A DNA stretch of 64,000 nucleotides, from positions 1-64,000 of the forward strand of contig NZ_JBFRCT010000009.1 of NCBI RefSeq assembly GCF_052113225.1. The letters run 5' to 3'. Every line of letters begins with the position of its first letter. The stretch's first letter is position 1. The DNA comes from Pristimantibacillus sp052113225 (GTDB lineage: Bacteria; Bacillota; Bacilli; Paenibacillales; Paenibacillaceae). The notes under the pieces were generated by a model. It saw only the letters and a list, made by a program, of their open reading frames with translations. It ran no database searches and was not told the origin of the DNA. Of this stretch, positions 1 through 8,649 are shown piece after piece. Made by a program: the position numbers and the translations under genes.

Positions 1-2
1 AG

Positions 3-1520
3 CAGCGCGTGCGCGCGGCACTCGCGGCGCTCGTCAGCGCGCCCGCGGAAGCTGCCGCGGCACTGCTGGCGGAGCCGCCGCAGCCGAGCGCCCGCGAGNA
101 GCTGCGCGCCGCAGCCGAGGCGCGCGCGTCCGCGCTGCAGCGCAGCGAGCAGCTCGGTGCTGGCCGCCACGAGCTGGCGCGCCGGCATGCGCGGCTTCGA
201 GCTGCCGCCGGCGAGCGCCGCGAGGCAGCAGCCGCCGCGGCAGAAGAGCGTACAGCTGCTGCCCGGCAATGGCGCGGCTGGCTGGATGCACTGGCGCTGC
301 CGGACATGTCGCCGGATGCTGCGCTCGAAGTATTCGAGCTCGCCGAGCAAGCTTTGCACCGGCTCCAGCAGCTGGACCGCCGCGCGGCGAAGAAAACCGC
401 CGCGGACACCCAGCTCGCCGCCTTCGAGGCGAGAGCGGCGGAGCTTTGCGCCGGCTTCCCTGACGCGGCGCAAAGACTGCCAGCTGAGCCCGTGCTTGGG
501 CTGCGGCTCCTGCAGGCAGAGCTGCGCCGGCAAGCAGCGGCGCAGGATGAAGCCGCTCGCCTGGATGAGCGGCTTCAGGCCATACATATCGCGATCGCTG
601 CAACACAAGACAAACAGGAGCAGCTCACTATCTCCATCCAGAAGCTCTACGAAGCGGCAGCATTTACGAATGAAACAGAGTTTACCGCAGTCCTCGCACA
701 TCGGACGCGATTAGAAGCTATCGATGCAGAGCAGGATAAGCTGCAAATCGAAATGACCGCTGGTTTGTCGAGGCAGCGAATTGAGGAGCTTGAGCAGCTT
801 CTCGCTGCCCATGACGGAGAAGAGCTTGGAAAGCTTCATTCGGAGCTTCAGCTTAAGGTGCGGCAGATGGAGACGAACAAAGCGGAATGGCTTGATCGAC
901 GGGGGAGAGTGCGGCAGCAGCTGGAGGATTTACTCCAAGAGGACAAGCACCGTGAGCTGCTTGCAGTGAAGGAAATGACCATCGCTCAGCTTTCGCAGGA
1001 TGCGGAGCGTTATGCCGTGCTGGCTATCAGTGCTTCGCTTATCCGGGCTACAAAAAGGATCTACGAGGAAGAACGGCAGCCTGCGCTGCTGAAGCTGTCG
1101 AGCAGCTTTGTCCGTCAATTGACCGAAGGAAGATATATCCGGGTTGTAACAACACCTGATTTGCCGTCTATACGTCTTGAAACCTCAGACAATAAGTTGG
1201 TGGATTCGGTTATGCTCAGCCGAGGTACAGCGGAGTTAGTCTATTTAGCTATGCGTCTTGCGCTGGCTGTAGAAACAGCAACAGCAGCGAACATGCCGCT
1301 GCTGTTAGATGATTTATTTGTTAACTTAGACCGTCAGCGCCTGCATGCAGTTGCCGGTCTGCTAAGCGAGCTATCGGAGAGACGTCAGCTCATCCTGTTC
1401 ACCTGTCATGAACATATCCGGGATGCGCTGCAGGGTCATATGCCTCACGCTATGCTTGTTCAATTGCCTGGCGCTCGCCGGCAGTTAGTGAGCCATCTTG
1501 CGCCTGATCACCAGGAATAA
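3..1520 (+). CDS. YhaN/SbcC-like AAA family ATPase, C-terminal part (cut by window start)
   Basis: The frame is open from the first bases of the window, so the N-terminus with the Walker A motif lies outside. About 505 codons remain. Residues 1-330 are Ala/Arg/Glu/Leu-rich coiled coil, very GC-rich at first. The C-terminal 150 residues carry the ABC-ATPase half typical of SMC/SbcC/YhaN proteins: a signature-like LSRGTAELVYLAMRLA, a Walker B LLLDDLFVNLD with D-loop NLD, and a switch-like FTCHEH. Such proteins normally pair with an SbcD-like nuclease for DNA end processing, which would lie upstream. The gene ends 36 nt inside the convergent ykvI gene. Base 99 is ambiguous, leaving one undefined codon. 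Confidence 0.85.
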   Translation, partial: QRVRAALAALVSAPAEAAAALLAEPPQPSAREXLRAAAEARASALQRSEQLGAGRHELARRHARLRAAAGERREAAAAAAEERTAAARQWRGWLDALALPDMSPDAALEVFELAEQALHRLQQLDRRAAKKTAADTQLAAFEARAAELCAGFPDAAQRLPAEPVLGLRLLQAELRRQAAAQDEAARLDERLQAIHIAIAATQDKQEQLTISIQKLYEAAAFTNETEFTAVLAHRTRLEAIDAEQDKLQIEMTAGLSRQRIEELEQLLAAHDGEELGKLHSELQLKVRQMETNKAEWLDRRGRVRQQLEDLLQEDKHRELLAVKEMTIAQLSQDAERYAVLAISASLIRATKRIYEEERQPALLKLSSSFVRQLTEGRYIRVVTTPDLPSIRLETSDNKLVDSVMLSRGTAELVYLAMRLALAVETATAANMPLLLDDLFVNLDRQRLHAVAGLLSELSERRQLILFTCHEHIRDALQGHMPHAMLVQLPGARRQLVSHLAPDHQE

Positions 1521-2522
1521 CCAGCCTAAGCTGATCAGGCCAAAGATCGGATAAAGCGTTGAGAGCAATGGACCAAAGCCGATTTGGCTGGCCACGAAAC
1601 AGAAGGCGAGCACAATCATCGTCAGCATCGAACGAGACCATTTTAGACGTTCCTGCAATTGAAGGGTTAAGCCGTAAATATCGGCTATGAGTGTTGTGAA
1701 AATTTCAGCAAAGATCAAAAAGATATAAATATACTGCACAACAGAGCCAAGCTGTTTGGCGATCCCGCCCATTGGAATGGCATACTGCTGAATGCCGGGC
1801 ATATGGACAGATAATGCGATATGTCCGGCAAGCAGCATAAAGCCGATGCCGATCCCGCCAACCCATGCGCCAAGTACAATCGTTTTGCGGTCTTTAATTT
1901 CTGCTCCCAGCGGGACAAGCACCGCTTGTGACATCGAAAGGTTAAAAGCGGTATACAGAAAAGGCGCAGCCCATGCTGCCCATATCGAATGATCTGTGAC
2001 AATCGTTGTAAACCTGTCGGATTCCGGAGTTTGGAACGTGTCGATCATAATAATAGTCGTAAACAGCAGCATGATGGGTACAACGATTGCATTGACCGTT
2101 AAGATTGCCTTCATGCCTTTGCGTAACAGGAAGTAGCAGGCCGCAATCGTGATAAGTAACCCGGACTGATACGAGATATTCCAATTCTCATAAAAGATCG
2201 TGCCTGCACCTGCGAGCATGACGGCCGTTACACCAAGCAGGACGACCAGCATGAAATGACTAATCCATTTGCCGTATCTGTCGCCAAACAGTGCAATGTT
2301 CAGGTCCTCATAGGATTTCGCCCCGATTTCGCTCGCAATAATCATCATTTTACCGCCAAGCCATATAAAGAGCGCCGTTGCGACGGCGATTGTCAGTGTA
2401 CCCCAATAGCCGAATCGGGTAAAAAACTGCAAGATCTCTTGTCCAGTCGCAAAACCGGCGCCCACAATTGTGCCCATATAAGTAGAAGCAATTTGCAGTA
2501 CCTTACCTGTACGCTTTAACAT
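1485..2522 (-). CDS. ykvI: YkvI-family membrane protein (APC-type transporter fold)
   Basis: A 345-residue protein with about ten hydrophobic segments. The N-terminal run QIASTYMGTIVGAGFATGQE matches the conserved start of the YkvI family, whose members are integral membrane proteins related to amino-acid/cation symporters; substrate unknown. The start ATG has an upstream GGGAGG-like site on the minus strand. The 3' end overlaps the convergent ATPase gene by 36 nt. The gene appears to be monocistronic. Confidence 0.8.
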   Translation of the reverse strand: MLKRTGKVLQIASTYMGTIVGAGFATGQEILQFFTRFGYWGTLTIAVATALFIWLGGKMMIIASEIGAKSYEDLNIALFGDRYGKWISHFMLVVLLGVTAVMLAGAGTIFYENWNISYQSGLLITIAACYFLLRKGMKAILTVNAIVVPIMLLFTTIIMIDTFQTPESDRFTTIVTDHSIWAAWAAPFLYTAFNLSMSQAVLVPLGAEIKDRKTIVLGAWVGGIGIGFMLLAGHIALSVHMPGIQQYAIPMGGIAKQLGSVVQYIYIFLIFAEIFTTLIADIYGLTLQLQERLKWSRSMLTMIVLAFCFVASQIGFGPLLSTLYPIFGLISLGWLFLVIRRKMAH

Positions 2523-2598
2523 GGCATGTCCTCCCGAAATAACCTTCTATAGTAAAGGTATGTCCGAATGAGGACGAGCATGACAGCTTGTTAACAAC

Positions 2599-3273
2599 TT
2601 ACGTCACAGCCAATAGTTTGATGGAGACGATCTTGTCATGATCCGGATCCAAATCAAACTTCAAGAGCGAGTCTTTTCCTTCATAAGTAATAATGAAGCT
2701 ATTTTGCGATGACGGCTTTCCAAGCGCTTTAAGAACAGCATCCGAACGGTCTTCTACATGAACGCCACTTAATCCGGTTACGATCGATTTATCATAAACC
2801 TCTATATATTGGATGGTATGCTTATCGTTAATGCCGACAGCGAAACCTTTATATTCATGTACTTCGATGGATTCTGATTCATCCTCCAAGCTGTAAATAT
2901 CAACTGCCTTGCCAAATCGTTCAGCTACCAGCTTATTAGAATCTCCGATGGACAGGCCAAGCATGATGGGATGTGAGGCGTTCCAAGCCGAAGCTTGCTT
3001 TGTGCTGCTGCCCCCGGTTGAAGCTGCGCTTGTATCTCCGCCTTCATCAAGCGATTTAGGTTCTGATCCTGTTTGTCCTTCTTCTTGCCCCTGAAGATAC
3101 GTTTTCTGTGGAGAATCACCTGATAAATAAGTGCTTGATTGATCATGTGAAGGTTGTTCATAGGACTTAGAATTTGGAACTAATTCATTGGAGCAGCCTG
3201 TTGCTGCAATTAGTGCGAAGGCAAGGGCGACTGCCCATTTTGCTGCAGCATATTTCCGTGTTCTCTTGTTCAT
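2599..3273 (-). CDS. Putative lipoprotein, resembles YjgB/DUF4309 proteins
   Basis: A 224-residue protein with a basic start, a hydrophobic segment and a lipobox AATGC giving Cys27, so it should be lipid-anchored outside the membrane. Residues 30-95 are a Ser/Gln/Gly-rich linker. The C-terminal 125 residues hold the phrase PIMLGLSIGDS and repeated beta-type segments, resembling the DUF4309/YjgB family (weak, by eye). It lies alone between ykvI and the divergent xpt. Function unknown. Confidence 0.65.
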   Translation of the reverse strand: MNKRTRKYAAAKWAVALAFALIAATGCSNELVPNSKSYEQPSHDQSSTYLSGDSPQKTYLQGQEEGQTGSEPKSLDEGGDTSAASTGGSSTKQASAWNASHPIMLGLSIGDSNKLVAERFGKAVDIYSLEDESESIEVHEYKGFAVGINDKHTIQYIEVYDKSIVTGLSGVHVEDRSDAVLKALGKPSSQNSFIITYEGKDSLLKFDLDPDHDKIVSIKLLAVT

Positions 3274-3478
3274 GCTCTGCGCTCCTTTTGGGTCGCTATT
3301 CCATTTGTCTTATCATTATAAACGTCCATAACTGGGAAAAGTTTCTTCCTTTATACGTCTCTTCTATTATAAAAGATTCCTCTTCTTCTGAGCGCAAAAA
3401 ATTGAAAAAGCCGGGTTGCGTTGTTTGCCCATCCTATGGTAAGTTATCGAAAAGAGATTTTGGTGGAGGGAAATAAAG

Positions 3479-4048
3479 ATGGATATTTTAAAAGAGCGAA
3501 TTTTAGAGCAAGCATCGGTGCTGTCAAACGATGTACTGCGGCTGGATTCTATACTTAACCACCAGGTCGATCCTGCACTTACGATGGAAATGGGACATGA
3601 ATTCGCAAAACGATTTGCTGACGAGAACATTACGAAAGTGGTTACGATTGAATCTTCGGGTATCCCGGTTGCATATGCAACTGCTTATGTACTAGGTGTA
3701 CCACTTGTATTCGCACGTCGCAAGAAAACTTTAATCGCGGACCCGGATGCTTATTCGGAGCGTGTTCCATCCTTCACAAAAGGTATTGTCACTGATATTA
3801 TGGTGTCTAAGCAGTTCTTAGCGAAGGAAGATAAAGTATTGTTTATCGACGATATTATCGCTAATGGCGATGCTGCTCGTGGACTTATTAAAATTATTGA
3901 AAGATCCGGTGCAAGCCTGGTTGGTATGGGCATCGTCCTGGAGAAATCGTTCCAGGCGGGTTCCAAAACACTGCGTGAGCAAGGTGTTCGTGTAGAATCA
4001 CTTGTAAATGTTTCTTCTTTGAAAAACGGGCAAATTCAATTCGACTAA
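3479..4048 (+). CDS. xpt: Xanthine phosphoribosyltransferase
   Basis: The 189-residue protein has the length and sequence of Firmicute Xpt, which converts xanthine and PRPP to XMP in purine salvage. The PRPP-binding motif VLFIDDIIANGDAA lies near residues 120-133 and the N-terminal MDILKERI matches the family start. A GGTGGAGGG ribosome site precedes the ATG. No purine riboswitch is visible in the roughly 200 bp upstream, unlike B. subtilis xpt-pbuX, and no xanthine permease follows; two small unknown genes follow instead. Confidence 0.93.
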   Translation: MDILKERILEQASVLSNDVLRLDSILNHQVDPALTMEMGHEFAKRFADENITKVVTIESSGIPVAYATAYVLGVPLVFARRKKTLIADPDAYSERVPSFTKGIVTDIMVSKQFLAKEDKVLFIDDIIANGDAARGLIKIIERSGASLVGMGIVLEKSFQAGSKTLREQGVRVESLVNVSSLKNGQIQFD

Positions 4049-4090
4049 GTTATAATGAGAGAGTGAAGGAACCGAGGGGAGGCAGCAGCA

Positions 4091-4411
4091 ATGTTATCTA
4101 CTGAATTTTTGTCTGCGAAACTGGAGGACGCGAAAGTTCACTTCGAACGCGCGCTGGACTGCAAGCATACGGAATTTGATGATTTGTATCCTTATATGAT
4201 TGAGCATCCGCAATTTTTCTGGTACAAGCGTTATGTTGCATGGTCAGAACTTCTTACGATTGTTAAGCTTTGTGATGAGCTCGAACAGGAATGGAAAAGT
4301 CATTTCACGGAACGTCAGGCTGAATATATTGCAACACGCGTCATGTCCTCAAGAGTGCTAGATGAATGGTATGAAACAGAAACAAACGATTCGAAAGAGC
4401 ATGTCGGTTAG
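4091..4411 (+). CDS. Conserved-looking hypothetical protein (106 aa)
   Basis: A GAGGGGAGG ribosome site lies 8-10 nt before the ATG, 43 nt after xpt, so it is probably cotranscribed. The protein is acidic, aromatic-rich and soluble (no signal or membrane segment), with a Tyr/Trp-rich middle (FFWYKRYVAWSE) and predicted helices. I do not recognise a family. Confidence 0.75.
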   Translation: MLSTEFLSAKLEDAKVHFERALDCKHTEFDDLYPYMIEHPQFFWYKRYVAWSELLTIVKLCDELEQEWKSHFTERQAEYIATRVMSSRVLDEWYETETNDSKEHVG

Positions 4412-4431
4412 TTTGTTCGGAGGTTATAGCG

Positions 4432-4644
4432 GTGATTAGTGAAGAGCAGTTAGACCAATTCCGCGTGAATGGTGAATTAGTCCGCGTTATACGTGATGAA
4501 ATGGAAGTAAACGATGTGGTTGGGATCCTCGTAGCATGGGATGATACGTCGGTTGTGATCCGTCGGGCTAACAGACGGGTCGTTAAGCTCAGCCGCGGTT
4601 ATCGTTTTGAGCTTGCCTCAAGTGAACGTGGTTCCACCATTTAA
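4432..4644 (+). CDS. Hypothetical small protein (70 aa), GTG start
   Basis: It starts with GTG 8 nt after a CGGAGG site, 21 nt downstream of the previous gene, and ends before an intrinsic terminator, so it closes the xpt transcription unit. The sequence alternates short beta-type stretches (VVGILVAWDD, SVVIRRANRRVVKL), suggesting a small SH3/Sm-like barrel; this is inference. No family recognised. Confidence 0.7.
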   Translation: MISEEQLDQFRVNGELVRVIRDEMEVNDVVGILVAWDDTSVVIRRANRRVVKLSRGYRFELASSERGSTI

Positions 4645-4663
4645 TATGAAAGAACTTTTGAAA

Positions 4664-4700
4664 GCAGAAGCCCTTTTAGTAAAGGGTTTCTGCTTTTTTA
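4664..4700 (+). terminator. Intrinsic terminator of the xpt unit
   Basis: GCAGAAGCCCTTT pairs with AAAGGGTTTCTGC around a short loop and is followed by TTTTTTA. Confidence 0.9.
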
Positions 4701-4757
4701 TTTTAATTAGTAACCTTTTATCTAAAAAGCTCGTCTTTTAGGTAATGGGAGGAAACA

Positions 4758-5213
4758 ATGAAACCAATCGTTATACTTACCGTCTTTACTTTATTAATTG
4801 CAGGCTGCTCTAATCAAAACGGTCATTCAAGTGGTGGAAGTAAACCTTATTCCTATGAAGAAGCCATTAGTAAAGGTGATGTTGTCTTTTTTAACGACGT
4901 ACATAATGTCGAGAAATTTAATCAATTCTTAACGGACCTCGGCAATAAGAAAGTGAGCAGTATCCGAGTGACAGGTTATACCGATGAGGGAGATCCGATC
5001 TTTAAGGATTTGAAGTTTGATGGGGAAGTTATTCATTACACGTACGATGATTCTAATGATAAATTTGGTGGAACTCAAAAGGGAGTACGAACAGATACTT
5101 GCTCGGAAGTGACAAGTGAGAACGTGGAAGAGGAAGTGCAGTATACACTTAGTGGGTGCACCACCAATGATTCTGAAATGAGTTATTTTCTCCTTCGTAC
5201 GAAGAAGGAATAA
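4758..5213 (+). CDS. DUF4362-type small lipoprotein
   Basis: A 151-residue protein with a signal peptide and lipobox LIAGC (Cys17), so it should be anchored on the outer face of the membrane. The mature part contains GDVVFFNDVHNVEKFNQFL and IRVTGYTDEGDPIFKDL, matching what I recall of DUF4362 proteins. Two Cys near the C-terminus may form a disulfide. A GGGAGG site lies 7 nt before the ATG. It stands alone between terminators. Function unknown. Confidence 0.75.
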   Translation: MKPIVILTVFTLLIAGCSNQNGHSSGGSKPYSYEEAISKGDVVFFNDVHNVEKFNQFLTDLGNKKVSSIRVTGYTDEGDPIFKDLKFDGEVIHYTYDDSNDKFGGTQKGVRTDTCSEVTSENVEEEVQYTLSGCTTNDSEMSYFLLRTKKE

Positions 5214-5240
5214 TGGCTACTCAATAATCCAGTCAACAAC

Positions 5241-5286
5241 AAAAAAGGGCTTTGGTTCGTCTATTGCTAGACTTTCCAAAACCCTT
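5241..5286 (-). terminator. Terminator after the first tRNA-Leu
   Basis: Read on the minus strand, AAGGGTTTTGG pairs with CCAAAGCCCTT and is followed by a T-run, just downstream of the tRNA. Confidence 0.75.
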
Positions 5287-5299
5287 GCGTTATTAAAGT

Positions 5300-5386
5300 T
5301 GGTGCGGTCGAGAGGACTCGAACCTCCACGGCTGTTACACCACTAGAACCTGAATCTAGCGCGTCTGCCAATTCCGCCACGACCGC
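5300..5386 (-). tRNA. tRNA-Leu (anticodon CAG), copy 1
   Basis: An 87-nt gene including encoded CCA. Acceptor arms GCGGTCG/CGACCGC pair perfectly, the T arm carries GGTTCGAGTCC, the anticodon stem CTAGA/TCTAG holds loop TTCAGGT (anticodon CAG), and a long variable arm is present as expected for class II tRNA-Leu. It is identical over its whole length to the copy at 8419-8505. Confidence 0.97.
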
Positions 5387-5453
5387 AAATGTTACTGACG
5401 AAGGTAATAATAGCATTTTCTCTTAGTTATAGTCAAGCAGTTTATTATTCTAT

Positions 5454-6512
5454 TCAGAATTGCCGAACAATAGAGCGCCAGGAAGCTAATACATGCTCGC
5501 GGTCATTCTCTGACGAGATATAGCCTTGCAGCTTGCGCAGTGTGTTTGAACGGTTCCATTCCGTTCGTTTATTGAAATATTTGCTTGCCAGTCCGTAGAA
5601 CAGATGAGGAAACAAGAGATCAGCATAAATGATCTGACATTCTTCCTCAGATAAAGGATGGACTTCGCGGTAGGTGCGGAGCATGCTGGCAGCTTTGGAG
5701 CTGTTCCAGCCATATTTTTTCATCACTTTATTAAAGATTTTGCGGATATCCCTAGCCGGCAGATCAAATGTGATGGAATCCATGTCGATAATGACAAGCC
5801 CCGAACTCGTCTTAATCAGATTAGCAGCAGCGAAGTCCTGATGGCAGAGGTTTTTCTGAACGGCCGCTTTATTGACCCAATTGGCGTAATAAGGGCCTTG
5901 CACCCAGGATAAGGCTTCTTTGCCTTGGCTGATATAATGATCAGCATGCTGGACATATAGTTTCTCAAACTCAGTGGTGCTGCTGCTTTTCACTAGGCTC
6001 TTGAAGCGGACGAGCTCTTCGAGATGACGTTCATAGCTTTGCGCCCAGCGGCCAAGATGAGCACGCTCATTGGTTGTGCTGTTAGACTGAAAGCCCCGTG
6101 AGGCGAGATGGAAGCGTCCAAGCTCCTTCATAATTGCAAGCAGATCCCCATTCGAATAAGACGGCTGAGAGCCTGAGATCGCATCGGATAAAATATAGCA
6201 GCTGCCCTCACTATCCTCGGCGTAATCTTTACCGGCAGATGTTGTAACCATAGCAGGAATAGGTGCACCATTGTTCTGCAGATGCTTAATCGCTTGGATA
6301 AGGAAGAGCAGCCGCTGTTTGGCTGCAGGAGACTTTTTTAATATCTTTGTCCCAGCACTAGTGGATACTGTCCAAGCTGCTTTTTTATCTTTATCGCTTA
6401 TTAGAGAGACATTTTTTACTCGAAGCGGATATTGGGCAAGGACGGCTTGAACGTTATCCGGCATAAATATATTGAATTCCGCCGCGGTTGTCCTTGTCTG
6501 GTAAACTGTCAT
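5454..6512 (-). CDS. cotS: CotS/CotI-family spore coat protein with kinase-like fold
   Basis: A 352-residue protein of the CotS family, coat proteins with a choline-kinase/APH-like fold. The kinase-like core is seen in the catalytic-loop-like CHQDFAAANLI and the metal-binding-like IIDMDSITFD about ten residues later. Family homology by eye begins at about FMPDNVQAVLAQYPLRVKNV; the preceding 15 residues are encoded by cotSA-derived bases read in another frame, and the ATG lacks a visible ribosome site. It sits downstream of ugd and a cotSA remnant on the same strand. Expression may depend on coupling to the truncated cotSA reading frame. Confidence 0.8.
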   Translation of the reverse strand: MTVYQTRTTAAEFNIFMPDNVQAVLAQYPLRVKNVSLISDKDKKAAWTVSTSAGTKILKKSPAAKQRLLFLIQAIKHLQNNGAPIPAMVTTSAGKDYAEDSEGSCYILSDAISGSQPSYSNGDLLAIMKELGRFHLASRGFQSNSTTNERAHLGRWAQSYERHLEELVRFKSLVKSSSTTEFEKLYVQHADHYISQGKEALSWVQGPYYANWVNKAAVQKNLCHQDFAAANLIKTSSGLVIIDMDSITFDLPARDIRKIFNKVMKKYGWNSSKAASMLRTYREVHPLSEEECQIIYADLLFPHLFYGLASKYFNKRTEWNRSNTLRKLQGYISSENDREHVLASWRSIVRQF

Positions 6513-6645
6513 CGGTAATAGAATAAATGGTTACCTCATGTTTTTTGCCAAGAAAGGGAGAGATCCCATCCATCATAATTTGAATCGCTCCGCCTCGAAT
6601 GGCAGGGGAGGGCAGTTTTTCCGTACAGATTAAGGCCAGTCTCAT
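6454..6645 (-). pseudogene. cotSA: CotSA glycosyltransferase, N-terminal remnant (63 aa)
   Basis: The frame starts MRLALICTEKLPSPAIRGGA behind a GGAGGATG site, matching the beginning of CotSA-type GT4 glycosyltransferases (normally about 380 aa). It stops after about 63 codons, right where cotS homology begins in another frame. The simplest reading is a deletion joining the 5' end of cotSA to a point just inside cotS. The sugar-donor-binding half is absent, so it cannot be an active transferase. Confidence 0.8.
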
Positions 6646-6697
6646 AGTGAGACATCCTCCGGTCAGAATCGAAGTATTTGTCACTTTATGGGGTATT

Positions 6698-7981
6698 TTA
6701 AGGTCGCCCTATACCGGTATATTCAAAGCCAAGACTTTCAAGCTTTGCCCGATTCAGACGATTACGTCCATCCAGAATGACAGGACGCCGCATAGCCTGT
6801 TTGACGGTCAGCCAATCAGCCTCCACGAATTCCGGCCAGCAGGTCGCAACAATAAGTGCATCTGCTTGCTCCACGGCTTCATAAGCACTTTCGCACCAGA
6901 TAACCGATGGAAGTGACGGATGGGCAAGGGGATCATAGGCATATACGTGATACCCGAGCTTTGTCAGCTTTTTCATTAAGGCAATGGCTTGTGATGCACG
7001 AATATCATCCGTATTCTCTTTGAATGTGGCTCCCCATACCGCAATTCGCTGGTTATGGTTACATTCGCCTAGCTTTGATTTAAGTTTATTCACGTATAGA
7101 GACAGTTGTGAGCGATTGATTTTCTTCGCTGCGGTTAGCATCCTTAACTTCATTTGCTTACTTTCAGCCGCATGAATAAGTGTGTCTACATCCCTTGGCA
7201 GGCAAGAGCCCCCATAGCCAAGGCCGGCCTGCAGAAACTGAGGCCCAATTCGTTTGTCGAGACCAATTCCCTCCGCTACTCGGGTAATATCTGCATCAAA
7301 GGCTTCACAAACCTTTGAGATCTCATTAATAAACGATATTTTGACAGCGAGAAAGGCATTGGACGCATATTTAATTAATTCTGCTTCCCGATTAGTAGTT
7401 AGCAGGAAGGTGGTATTAATGGTCTTATAGAGCTCTTTCACTTGTAGAGCAGCAGATTGTTCGACAGCTCCGATTACAATACGATCGGGATGCTGCGTAT
7501 CGTAGATAGCAGTTCCTTCCCGTAGAAACTCAGGATTGGAGACGATATGGAATAAGTCTGGGCTCACAAGCTGTGTGAGGAACCATTGCTTGATTTGATC
7601 TGCTGTTCCCGGCGGAACCGTACTTTTTATAACAATTGTTTTAGGTGAACGAATCATGTCTGCAATATTCCTTACAACACTGTGAATAGCGCTTAGATCG
7701 GCACTTCCATCTTTGCTCGGAGGAGCTCCGACTGCAATCATAAGGATAGGACATTGAGAAATATAGGCAGAGACACTGGTATCAAAAATGAGCTTTCCCG
7801 ATTCCATATTACGAAGGAGCATGGCTGATAACCCTGGCTCATAGACCGGAATGACGCCTTGTTTCAGCTTATCAATCTTCGCTTCATCACGGTCTGTGCA
7901 GAAGACTGTATGACCGATGTCTGCCAGAACCGCTGCTGTTGTAAGTCCTACATAACCGGCCCCAATGATACAAATATCCAT
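6698..7981 (-). CDS. ugd: UDP-glucose 6-dehydrogenase family protein
   Basis: A 427-residue nucleotide-sugar dehydrogenase that oxidises a UDP-hexose to the uronate with two NAD+. The Rossmann motif GAGYVG is at residues 7-12, the NPEFLREG segment near 149-156, and the catalytic Cys260 lies in GYGGSCLPRDVD. The length is typical. It is the first gene of a minus-strand unit leading into cotSA/cotS, suggesting supply of UDP-glucuronate for coat or wall glycans; that role is inferred. Closest named relatives are TuaD, YwqF and YtcA. Confidence 0.92.
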   Translation of the reverse strand: MDICIIGAGYVGLTTAAVLADIGHTVFCTDRDEAKIDKLKQGVIPVYEPGLSAMLLRNMESGKLIFDTSVSAYISQCPILMIAVGAPPSKDGSADLSAIHSVVRNIADMIRSPKTIVIKSTVPPGTADQIKQWFLTQLVSPDLFHIVSNPEFLREGTAIYDTQHPDRIVIGAVEQSAALQVKELYKTINTTFLLTTNREAELIKYASNAFLAVKISFINEISKVCEAFDADITRVAEGIGLDKRIGPQFLQAGLGYGGSCLPRDVDTLIHAAESKQMKLRMLTAAKKINRSQLSLYVNKLKSKLGECNHNQRIAVWGATFKENTDDIRASQAIALMKKLTKLGYHVYAYDPLAHPSLPSVIWCESAYEAVEQADALIVATCWPEFVEADWLTVKQAMRRPVILDGRNRLNRAKLESLGFEYTGIGRP

Positions 7982-8074
7982 TCATACACCATCCTCTCGT
8001 TAATGTTGCAGTATATGATTTGACTGCAAGGAAAGGTAACGGCGCATGCTCATGAATCTAGTAACGACAGCGAA

Positions 8075-8111
8075 ATAGAAAAGACTCTCCTCATAAGAAA
8101 AGGAGAGCCTT
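8075..8111 (-). terminator. Terminator after the small Cys/His protein gene
   Basis: On the minus strand AAGGCTCTCC pairs with GGAGAGTCTT, followed by a T-rich stretch. Confidence 0.75.
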
Positions 8112-8127
8112 GAAAAGGGAATGATTC

Positions 8128-8298
8128 TTACTTGACGTCTTCGTCGTCTTGCCAGCGGGAGTCGCCGCAGTGATCTTTATGATGATCATCTTTGCAGCAA
8201 AATTTACGGCGCCATTCTTCATATGCCTCACGATCCCACCATACATCGTTGTTGGAGAGATTGTCCGAAAAACATTTTGTTCGCACATCTTTTTTCAT
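8128..8298 (-). CDS. Small Cys/His/Asp-rich protein (56 aa)
   Basis: A GAGGAGG site lies 6 nt before the ATG and an intrinsic terminator follows, so this short frame is probably real. The product begins MKKDVRTK, has two Trp (VWWDRE) and a C-terminal cluster with CC, HH, HC and many Asp, a composition that suggests metal binding (inference). No family recognised. An overlapping 65-codon frame on the same strand lacks a ribosome site. Confidence 0.65.
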   Translation of the reverse strand: MKKDVRTKCFSDNLSNNDVWWDREAYEEWRRKFCCKDDHHKDHCGDSRWQDDEDVK

Positions 8299-8377
8299 TC
8301 GTATGCCTCCTCACGTATGTGAAAGTTCAGCATATGAATAAAAGTTTGATAGAGTTATAGATTTAAGAGGCAGACAA

Positions 8378-8412
8378 ATAAAAAAGGCTCCAGCTCATGC
8401 GCTGAAACCTCT
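8378..8412 (-). terminator. Terminator after the second tRNA-Leu
   Basis: On the minus strand AGGTTTCAGC pairs with GCTGGAGCCT around a six-base loop, then TTTTTT. Confidence 0.85.
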
Positions 8413-8418
8413 TATGTA

Positions 8419-8505
8419 TGGTGCGGTCGAGAGGACTCGAACCTCCACGGCTGTTACACCACTAGAACCTGAATCTAGCGCGTCTGCCAATTCCGCCACG
8501 ACCGC
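8419..8505 (-). tRNA. tRNA-Leu (anticodon CAG), copy 2
   Basis: Same 87 bases as the copy at 5300-5386, including encoded CCA and anticodon CAG; flanking sequences differ and each copy has its own terminator. Confidence 0.97.
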
Positions 8506-8649
8506 ATACGTTATTACTTCTGTTATGGTAGCATGGCCCCAATTCATTCGTCAACCTATTCGATAAAGTTGCAAAATTCAGCATATTTTTCCTTGATTGG
8601 ACAAACAATGAAGAAGATAACCGACAGGAGATACTAAGGGGTGTATGTC

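Noticed and set aside
34..606. 190-codon minus-strand frame in the first 600 bases
   Set aside because: Shadow of the very GC-rich ATPase gene, Ala/Arg-rich without motifs.
3274..3478. Purine riboswitch before xpt
   Set aside because: No pairing P1-P3 core or terminator/antiterminator could be found; only a simple leader is seen.
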